Positions 1-4,381 of a stretch of 6,339 nucleotides of DNA are shown here, one piece after another. The position numbers were made by a program, and so were the translations under genes. The stretch is from the NCBI GenBank assembly GCA_021779635.1, contig JAJYAH010000423.1, forward strand, positions 1 to 6,339, written 5' to 3'. The notes under the pieces are model-generated. The model did not search any database, was not told the origin of the DNA, and saw only the letters and a program-made list of their open reading frames with translations. The stretch is from Pseudomonadota bacterium (GTDB lineage: Bacteria > Pseudomonadota > Alphaproteobacteria > Rhizobiales > Xanthobacteraceae). Each line of letters begins with the position of its first letter. The first letter of the stretch is position 1.

Positions 1-335
1 ATACGATGCTCCGGTTCATACGCAGCGAGACGACCGCGCGGCAGAGGCTCGTCTCGGAAACATTGCCGAAGGGAATGCACAAGAGCGATATGTTGAGCTT
101 CAATATTTGGGTCCAGCTTCCCGGCTTGTGGAATCGCACCGCCTTTGTCGAGCACATGCGCACCACCGGAATTGGGGTGGTCGCCAGTGACGCATTTACC
201 GCGAGCGGCGCGCCGCCTGAGGCGGTGCGCGTTTGCCTCGGCGGCCCGATTGGCCGTCCCCGGCTGGCCGCCGGCCTCGAATACATGGCGCATGCGCTGA
301 CGGAAGCGCCGGCGCTAGCTTCGGCATTCCTGTGA
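1..335 (+). CDS. MocR-type PLP-dependent aminotransferase-like regulator, C-terminal part (5' end outside window)
   Basis: Partial gene. The frame is open to the left edge and ends in TGA at 333-335, leaving about 110 residues. These match the small C-terminal domain of fold-type I PLP aminotransferases in the MocR arrangement, where an N-terminal GntR winged helix is fused to an aminotransferase-like domain acting as a PLP-dependent transcription sensor. Visible signs, numbered from the Met codon at 6, are the segment FNIWVQLP (about 32-39), GVVASDAF (about 57-64), and the VRVCLG motif (74-79). In that motif Arg75 aligns with the arginine that binds the substrate carboxylate in this fold. 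The PLP lysine and any DNA-binding domain lie outside the window, so a plain aminotransferase cannot be excluded. It runs convergently toward the small membrane protein gene at 362, with a 26-bp gap that shows no convincing terminator. Family assignment is good; the ligand and targets are unknown. Confidence 0.82.
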   Translation, partial: TMLRFIRSETTARQRLVSETLPKGMHKSDMLSFNIWVQLPGLWNRTAFVEHMRTTGIGVVASDAFTASGAPPEAVRVCLGGPIGRPRLAAGLEYMAHALTEAPALASAFL

Positions 336-361
336 GGATACGCGGTCGCCTGTCGATCGAT

Positions 362-571
362 CTATCTTGCTGACGTGTCGCGGCGAGCGGCGCTGGCCGA
401 TTCGTCCCGCTTGACTTCGGGAAACAGCCACATCGCGAAAATCATGAAGAAGCCGAGGAATGCGACGACGTACTGGATGCGGTCATGCCCGAGCATATGT
501 TGAAAATAAAAAGCAGTCGCCGCCACCAGGACGACAACCAGCGAAAGACCAAGTTTGATTTTCACCGGCAT
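362..571 (-). CDS. Small two-helix membrane protein, uncharacterised
   Basis: A 69-residue protein of unknown function. It has two hydrophobic stretches that look like membrane helices, at about 6-23 and 33-50. A short His/Asp-containing loop (HMLGHDR, about 25-31) lies between them, and the C-terminal tail is charged and rich in Arg, Ala and Ser. No signal peptidase site is apparent. The ATG at 571 is supported by a GGAG ribosome-binding sequence at 578-581, six bases upstream. It begins 18 bp after the stop of the 129-residue membrane protein gene, so it is probably the last gene of the three-gene unit headed by the fatty acid hydroxylase. I do not recognise a named family. Its size and topology would suit an accessory or stabilising subunit of a membrane enzyme, which is speculation from context. 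Helices, ribosome-binding site and tight spacing together make a real gene likely. Confidence 0.66.
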   Translation of the reverse strand: MPVKIKLGLSLVVVLVAATAFYFQHMLGHDRIQYVVAFLGFFMIFAMWLFPEVKRDESASAARRDTSAR

Positions 572-589
572 CGCATTCTCCGCACAAAT

Positions 590-979
590 TCACGACAGGT
601 TTATCCAGGACGAGCCCGCGACTCTCGCAAGCGCTGCGAGCGCTAGAATCTGAACGCCGATCAGGACGACAAGCCCGGTGCTGCCATCGCGCAACGACGA
701 TGGCCATGCCTCGAAAAGCCCGGGCGCAAACAGCACGACGAGGCCCGCCACGATGACCAGCGTGCTCCACCGAAGTTCGGCGTAGCCGTAAAGTCCGGTG
801 CCCGTCAGCAGCCCGGCCAGCAGAACGGCATTGCCGAACACCAGCAGCGTTGACATGCCCGATCCCGGGCGGGCCGGCAGCGGAAACATGCCGGCGACGA
901 TCAGCAGGGCGACGGTGCCGATGGTCGCAAAGGCCGCGAACCAGAGCAGCGAAATCCAGTTCGGTTCGATGGCCTGCAT
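590..979 (-). CDS. Four-helix membrane protein, uncharacterised
   Basis: A 129-residue, very hydrophobic protein with four probable membrane helices at about 8-31, 43-66, 70-90 and 102-123, joined by short loops. One loop contains PLPARPGSG (about 33-41). The first helix lacks a clear signal-peptide cleavage site, so it probably stays in the inner membrane. The ATG at 979 is preceded by a strong AAGGAG ribosome-binding sequence at 985-990, with a 5-base spacer, which fixes the start. It lies 45 bp downstream of the hydroxylase stop and 18 bp upstream of the 69-residue gene, on the same strand. No terminator is seen in either gap, so co-transcription is likely. I see no catalytic motif or known family signature. 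A scaffold or electron-transfer partner for the hydroxylase is possible but unsupported by any cofactor motif. Confidence 0.7.
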   Translation of the reverse strand: MQAIEPNWISLLWFAAFATIGTVALLIVAGMFPLPARPGSGMSTLLVFGNAVLLAGLLTGTGLYGYAELRWSTLVIVAGLVVLFAPGLFEAWPSSLRDGSTGLVVLIGVQILALAALARVAGSSWINLS

Positions 980-1024
980 GGCGGCTCCTTTGCACGGTTG
1001 CGCAGCGACATCGGGCGGGGCGCG

Positions 1025-1828
1025 TTACCCGGCCGGCGCGACAAATCCCGCGGACGGCTGCGCCACGTCCGGTCTCGGCGTGCGCGAGGTCTTGCGCATG
1101 TTGGTCTTGACGAAGCGGGTGTCGTAACCGTTCAGCAGGTGGCCGATCAGGCCGCGATCGAGATCCGAGGTGCCAAACAGCCAATCCATCACCGGGAATG
1201 TCAGGTTCATGTTTCGCTCCATCATGATCGACTGATTGTGATGGGCCGTGTGATGACGCCGGATGGTGTTGACGAAGGGAGCATGGCGCACGAACCAGTT
1301 CTCATCGACGTGGCAGCAGAAATGCATGAATTCGTAGATCAGATACATCGATGTGGTCGTCGAGATCAGTAGCCAGCCGACATTGGGCGAGATCAGCCAG
1401 CCCAGAACCAGCGCCGGCGGGATCGACATCATGGTGAAGGTCACCAGCGCGTAGGGCGGAAAGAAAGTCACGCGCCAGTCGTTATGATCGGCAAAGCGCA
1501 TCTCATGCTCGGTGAAGAACTGATGATGCATGAGCGTATGGCGATTGTAGATCGCACGGAACGCTTTCACCTGCGAGGGCCTGTGCATGACGAAGCGATG
1601 AATCCACCACTCGAAGAAATTGGCGCACAGGAAAGTCACCGGCACGATCCCCAGCTCCCACCAGCGCAGCTCGCTGATGTTGGCGAAATAGACCGACAGC
1701 GCGGTGAACCCGATCACATAAATCACGAAGACGTGGAGCCAGCCATTGTACCAGCCGGCAATGCGGTAGCGGTACGTCGCCCGGTAGTTCCGCTGCCGCT
1801 CCGTCATCGGACTTGATGATAGTTCCAT
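1025..1828 (-). CDS. Fatty acid hydroxylase / sterol desaturase superfamily membrane di-iron enzyme
   Basis: A 267-residue integral membrane non-heme di-iron oxygenase. Members of the superfamily hydroxylate or desaturate lipids, sterols, carotenoids or alkyl chains using O2 and an electron donor. The histidine boxes that hold the two irons are all present, numbered from the ATG at 1828: HRFVMH at 77-82 (HX4H), HTLMHH at 97-102 (HX3HH), HFCCH at 169-173 (HX3H) and HHTAHH at 192-197 (HX3HH). Hydrophobic segments at about 28-48, 58-75, 121-146 and 148-167 anchor it in the inner membrane. An in-frame GTG at 1831 could also start it. The GGAG at 1837-1840 sits 8 bases from the ATG and 5 from the GTG, and I prefer the ATG. 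It heads a unit with two small membrane protein genes and is divergent from a DUF6166-like/alcohol dehydrogenase pair. The substrate cannot be read from the sequence. Family certainty is high, specific function low. Confidence 0.92.
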   Translation of the reverse strand: MELSSSPMTERQRNYRATYRYRIAGWYNGWLHVFVIYVIGFTALSVYFANISELRWWELGIVPVTFLCANFFEWWIHRFVMHRPSQVKAFRAIYNRHTLMHHQFFTEHEMRFADHNDWRVTFFPPYALVTFTMMSIPPALVLGWLISPNVGWLLISTTTSMYLIYEFMHFCCHVDENWFVRHAPFVNTIRRHHTAHHNQSIMMERNMNLTFPVMDWLFGTSDLDRGLIGHLLNGYDTRFVKTNMRKTSRTPRPDVAQPSAGFVAPAG

Positions 1829-1864
1829 CACGTCGTCTCCATCCTTCGCAAGGCCATTGGCGTC

Positions 1865-1874
1865 TGATATATCA
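1865..1874. repeat. Perfect 10-bp palindrome TGATATATCA, possible operator
   Basis: The sequence TGATATATCA is identical on both strands and overlaps the -10 element of the candidate leftward promoter. A regulator bound here would block that promoter. GntR-family proteins bind short palindromes of this general size, but this one does not match a published FCD consensus that I can name. An additional ATTGG/CCAAT pair (1856-1860 and 1875-1879) surrounds it but is not centred on it. Part of the motif recurs in front of the GntR gene. Confidence 0.35.
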
Positions 1875-1894
1875 CCAATCTATTAGACCGACAA
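1866..1894 (-). promoter_or_regulatory. Candidate sigma-70-type promoter for the hydroxylase operon
   Basis: Read on the minus strand, TTGTCG (1889-1894) and TATATC (1866-1871) are separated by exactly 17 bp. Each matches four of six bases of the housekeeping consensus. Initiation would fall near 1858-1860, about 30 bases before the hydroxylase start and just upstream of its ribosome-binding site. The AT-rich setting and position fit, but this was judged by eye only. Confidence 0.42.
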
Positions 1895-2085
1895 TGATTG
1901 TTTCGAGGCTGTTGACAGACGCCGACCGAAATAGCGCTTGCTGCGATCTCGTTGATATATTTATGGTATGGCAACGAGCGCACGAGAAGCCCCAGCGATG
2001 GCGATAGGCACTTATGAAGCGCGCTGCGATTGTTCCGGCGCGCCGATGCCGGCATTCCGGGACCTAAGCGGGCAGCTTTTAGGAC

Positions 2086-2090
2086 AGGAG
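2086..2090 (+). promoter_or_regulatory. Ribosome-binding site deciding the start of the DUF6166-like gene
   Basis: AGGAG lies six bases before the ATG at 2097. The same frame also has an upstream ATG at 1968, which would add 43 residues, but no Shine-Dalgarno sequence precedes it and it falls inside the AT-rich promoter zone. The start at 2097 is therefore preferred. Confidence 0.7.
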
Positions 2091-2096
2091 AGCATA

Positions 2097-2405
2097 ATGA
2101 AACACTATGCGGGAGACCGGACCATTGACGGCGTCAAGGTCACCGTCGATGGTGCGCCGCTCGATCCTTGCATGAACATCATGGAGTTCAGCAAGAACGG
2201 CTTCGAATGGAGCTACGAGGGTCCCGAGCCGCGCCAGCTCGCGCTGGCGCTGTTGGCCGATCATCTCGGCGACAATGCCGCCGCGAAGGCCGCGGTCGAG
2301 TCCTTCATGCGCGCTATCGTTGCGAATTTCGGAAACGAGTGGGAGATGAGTTCGGCGGATATTGACCTGGCTCTGGCCGGACTGGCCGGCAAGGCGGTGG
2401 CCTGA
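2097..2405 (+). CDS. DUF6166-like small protein
   Basis: A 102-residue soluble protein with no signal peptide or membrane segment. It resembles the DUF6166 domain, whose function I do not know. The hallmarks recognised from memory are an N-terminal YAGDRTIDGVKVTVDG strand region (4-19), an aromatic FEW (36-38) followed by Y40, Gly42 and Pro43-Pro45, a helix QLALALLADHLGD (47-59), a second helix around 61-78, and a conserved-looking EWEMSSADI (81-89) near the end. The length fits a single-domain member. Its TGA (2403-2405) is immediately followed by the ATG of the alcohol dehydrogenase with no intervening base, implying an operon and probable translational coupling. The promoter should lie in the divergent gap upstream. 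The family call rests on pattern memory rather than a search, so it is moderately certain. That it is a real gene is well supported by the ribosome-binding site and coupling. Confidence 0.75.
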   Translation: MKHYAGDRTIDGVKVTVDGAPLDPCMNIMEFSKNGFEWSYEGPEPRQLALALLADHLGDNAAAKAAVESFMRAIVANFGNEWEMSSADIDLALAGLAGKAVA

Positions 2406-3518
2406 ATGACGCTGCAGTATCGTGCCGCGGTGCTGCATGCCGCGCAAACGCCATTGTCGATCGAAACCGTTACCGCTGCGAACGTGAAGCCGACCGACGT
2501 GCTGGTGCGGGTTCGCGCGGCGGGGCTTTGTCACACCGATCTGGAGGTGGTCGAGGGATCGCTGCGCTATCCAATGCCGATCGTGCTCGGGCACGAAGCC
2601 GCGGGCGTCGTCGAACGCGTGGGTGCGGCCGCGCGCAGCGTCAAAGCCGGTGACCATGTGGTGCTGTCATGGAATCCGCATTGCGGGCAATGCTTTTACT
2701 GCGACCGCGACGCGCCGATCCTGTGTGAGGAATATCTCGGCGAAGGACCCAAGGCCCGCGCGTTTGACGGCGAAAGCCGCGCTGCACTGGCCGACGGCCG
2801 CGAGCTTCAGCAGTTGATGTTCATGGGCGCATTCGGCGAATACTGCATCGTGCCGGATCAGCAGGCTATTCCGGCTCCGAAGGAGATCCCGTTCGACCGC
2901 GCCTGCCTGATCGGTTGCGGCGTGATGACGGGCGCCGGCGCCGCGCTCAATCTCGGCGCGATCGCGCATGGCGATACAGTGATGGTGGTCGGTTGCGGCG
3001 CCGTCGGCCTCGCCGCGGTGCAGGGCGCACGGCTGGCAGGCGCGGGGGTGATCATCGCAGTCGACCTCGATCCCGCGAAATTGGTGTTGGCGCAGCGAAT
3101 GGGGGCAACCCTTGGCGTCGATGCATCGAAGGACGATGTGATCGCTGCTGCGAAACGAGAAACCAGCGGCCGCGGCGCCGACGTCGTCATCGAATCGGCG
3201 GGGAGCGCTTCGGCTTTTCGGATGACCACCGAAGCCGTGCGGCCCGGCGGCCAGGTCATCTGGCTCGGCAAGATTGACGTCAACAAGGACGTCGCGTTTC
3301 GCTGGGGCTCGCTGATGCAGGAGAAACGCATCCGCCGCGTCAGCTACGGCAATGCGCGGCCACGACGCGATTTTCCACTGCTGGCGCGTGCCTATCTCGA
3401 CGGCTCGTTGATGCTCGACGAGTTGATATCCCGCCGCATTGCACTGGAAGAGATCAACGATGGTTTCGCTGCGTTGAAGCGCGGCGAAACCATTCGCAGC
3501 GTCATTACATTCGATTGA
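2406..3518 (+). CDS. Zinc-dependent NAD-linked alcohol dehydrogenase (MDR superfamily, class III/AdhC-like)
   Basis: A 370-residue cytoplasmic medium-chain dehydrogenase that oxidises alcohols to aldehydes (or the reverse) with a nicotinamide cofactor. The GroES-like catalytic domain (about 1-175) carries catalytic zinc ligands Cys42 (GLCHTD), His63 (GHEAAG) and Cys171 (GCGVMTG). It also carries the four structural zinc cysteines 93, 96, 99 and 107 in the canonical CX2CX2CX7C spacing. The Rossmann fold follows, with GCGAVG (196-201). Acidic Asp220 at the end of the second strand predicts NAD over NADP. Length and architecture resemble the COG1062 group containing glutathione-dependent formaldehyde and NDMA-dependent dehydrogenases, but I see nothing proving those substrates. 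Its ATG directly follows the DUF6166-like stop codon and the ribosome-binding sequence is poor, so it probably depends on coupled translation. It converges on the GntR gene with only 6 bp between the stops. All key residues are intact. Confidence 0.94.
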   Translation: MTLQYRAAVLHAAQTPLSIETVTAANVKPTDVLVRVRAAGLCHTDLEVVEGSLRYPMPIVLGHEAAGVVERVGAAARSVKAGDHVVLSWNPHCGQCFYCDRDAPILCEEYLGEGPKARAFDGESRAALADGRELQQLMFMGAFGEYCIVPDQQAIPAPKEIPFDRACLIGCGVMTGAGAALNLGAIAHGDTVMVVGCGAVGLAAVQGARLAGAGVIIAVDLDPAKLVLAQRMGATLGVDASKDDVIAAAKRETSGRGADVVIESAGSASAFRMTTEAVRPGGQVIWLGKIDVNKDVAFRWGSLMQEKRIRRVSYGNARPRRDFPLLARAYLDGSLMLDELISRRIALEEINDGFAALKRGETIRSVITFD

Positions 3519-3524
3519 TGCCGC

Positions 3525-4223
3525 TCAGGTGTCGAGCGTCTTGCGTGCGAAATCCTCGATGTAGTCGATCAGCCGGTCGGACGCGGTCGCGGCGGCTTTG
3601 ACCTTCTTCTGCGAAACCGCTTCGGCGACCGCCGCGTGCAGCCTGGCGGCCAGCGGCAGATCCGCGACCTCCTGATAGTGCTGGTACCAGAACCGGCGCG
3701 ACAGCGCGTTCATCAGGCCCATCGAGCGGTGGGCGAATTCGTTGCGGGCTGCCATCGCGATCAGGATGTTGAAACGCTGGTCGAGGCGCATAAAGGCGAT
3801 GTCGTCCGATTTGGCAGCGGCCGCCAGCATGGCTTCCGCCACCTCGGCGAATTCGCGGCGTTCGTCGGGCGAGGCGCGTTCGGCCGCCAGGCTCGCCATC
3901 AGCCGCTCAAGCTCGCGACGCACCTCGAGCAGCCGCAGTTGCAGTCGCAAATTGATCTCGGAGACCATGATGCCGCGCCTCGGCATGATCACAACAAGGC
4001 CATCCCGCGCCAGGCGTTGCAGCGCTTCCCGGATCGGGGTTCGGCCAATCTTCAGACGCGCGGCGAGTGCCTGTTCCGACAGCACCGTTCCGGGCGACAA
4101 TTGCAGCGTCACAATCATCTCTTCAAGCTCGCGATAGGCGCGATCGGTCAGCGTGCCGTCCTCGGCTTCGGTCGCGCGCGGCCGGCGTTTCGTCGGCGTC
4201 TTCGATTTCAAATCGAGCCTCAC
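3525..4223 (-). CDS. GntR-family transcriptional regulator, FCD (FadR-like) subfamily
   Basis: A DNA-binding regulator of 232 residues from the GTG at 4223. The N-terminal winged helix spans about 24-90. Its helix-turn-helix core (about 52-77) contains EQALAARLKIGRTPIREALQ-type residues, followed by the wing sequence VIMPRRGIMV. The helical FCD ligand domain fills about 94-226. FCD proteins usually bind metal through an Asp and three His. Here Asp148 is present but the His four residues on is Asn152. His196 is kept, and the last expected His is replaced around Leu218. The start is uncertain. The frame opens at a TTG at 4304, but that stretch overlaps a candidate promoter. GTG codons occur at 4244 and 4223, and a TTG at 4211 has a GAGG six bases upstream. 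It is transcribed toward the alcohol dehydrogenase and away from the ABC transporter. Ligand unknown; autoregulation and control of the divergent region are plausible. Confidence 0.92.
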   Translation of the reverse strand: MRLDLKSKTPTKRRPRATEAEDGTLTDRAYRELEEMIVTLQLSPGTVLSEQALAARLKIGRTPIREALQRLARDGLVVIMPRRGIMVSEINLRLQLRLLEVRRELERLMASLAAERASPDERREFAEVAEAMLAAAAKSDDIAFMRLDQRFNILIAMAARNEFAHRSMGLMNALSRRFWYQHYQEVADLPLAARLHAAVAEAVSQKKVKAAATASDRLIDYIEDFARKTLDT

Positions 4224-4276
4224 ATCTGCCGGTGAAAAAGGCACGCGGGGATAGGCCGCTAGAGTCCTATCCCAAG

Positions 4277-4304
4277 TGTATATCGGTCGTATATCAGGAA
4301 GCAA
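4277..4304 (-). promoter_or_regulatory. Candidate promoter of the GntR gene
   Basis: On the minus strand TTGCTT (4299-4304) and TATACA (4277-4282) are 16 bp apart. They match three and four of six consensus bases. Transcription would begin near 4270, some 45-60 bases before the likely start codons at 4223 or 4211. It is a weak match, but it lies in the only AT-rich patch between the ABC gene and the regulator. Confidence 0.35.
4278..4295. repeat. Tandem 7-bp direct repeat, possible operator of the GntR gene
   Basis: GTATATC occurs at 4278-4284 and again at 4289-4295, an 11-bp period that places both copies on the same face of the helix. The pair covers the -10 and spacer of the candidate promoter, the position expected for autorepression. 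The minus-strand reading TGATATAC at the distal copy resembles the TGATATATCA palindrome in the divergent control region. Confidence 0.4.
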
Positions 4305-4323
4305 CCGCGAGGGGCGACCGGCG

Positions 4324-4342
4324 CCTTCGATCGATACGAAGG
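4324..4342. repeat. Inverted repeat (6-bp stem, 7-base loop) downstream of the ABC transporter gene
   Basis: CCTTCG at 4324-4329 pairs perfectly with CGAAGG at 4337-4342 around the loop ATCGATA. It lies about 40 bp past the ABC transporter stop and upstream of the GntR promoter. There is no T-run on the minus strand after the stem, so it is not a standard intrinsic terminator. It could be a weak or Rho-assisted terminator, a transcript-end stabiliser, or a protein site. Confidence 0.35.
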
Positions 4343-4381
4343 AAGCGGAAATGTGGATTTATCGTGAGCCCGCTTGAGCCG

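Larger units (their letters stand above)
1829..2096. promoter_or_regulatory. Divergent intergenic control region
   Basis: About 270 bp between the hydroxylase unit (leftward) and the DUF6166-like/alcohol dehydrogenase unit (rightward). It is clearly more AT-rich than the flanking genes between about 1860 and 1970, as expected for promoters. It holds a good leftward promoter candidate (1866-1894), a 10-bp palindrome overlapping it, and a second TGATATAT at 1953-1960. Rightward promoters are less clear. One weak candidate pairs TTGCTG (1938-1943) with TATGGT (1962-1967) at 18-bp spacing, which would give an untranslated leader of over 100 bases. An isolated TTGACA at 1912-1917 has no matching -10 element at the usual distance. 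No riboswitch or small RNA is recognisable. Confidence 0.6.

Noticed and set aside
336..361. Intrinsic terminator between the MocR fragment and the small membrane protein gene
   Set aside because: There is a short GATCGATC self-complementary stretch near 352-359, but no stable stem or T-run.
483..1184. 233-codon open frame on the minus strand across the hydroxylase and the 129-residue gene
   Set aside because: It overlaps two genes with better support in another frame. Its translation is Arg/Ala/Gly-rich with no motif, as expected of a GC-rich shadow frame.
1912..1917. Perfect TTGACA as a -35 box for the rightward unit
   Set aside because: Nothing resembling a -10 box lies 15-19 bp downstream; the bases there are GC-rich.
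1968..2096. N-terminal extension of the DUF6166-like protein from the ATG at 1968
   Set aside because: No ribosome-binding site precedes it and it starts inside the AT-rich promoter zone. The ATG at 2097 has AGGAG at a six-base spacing and begins at the domain boundary.
2079..2657. 192-codon minus-strand frame opposite the DUF6166-like and dehydrogenase genes
   Set aside because: It is antisense to two well-supported genes, with low-complexity His/Arg-rich composition and no recognisable domain.
3519..3524. Shared bidirectional terminator between the dehydrogenase and GntR genes
   Set aside because: Only 6 bp separate the stops and no hairpin with a T-run is visible, so transcripts probably overlap at their 3' ends.
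3636..4235. 199-codon plus-strand frame opposite the GntR gene
   Set aside because: It is antisense to a clear winged-helix/FCD coding sequence and has Gln/Arg/His-rich shadow composition.
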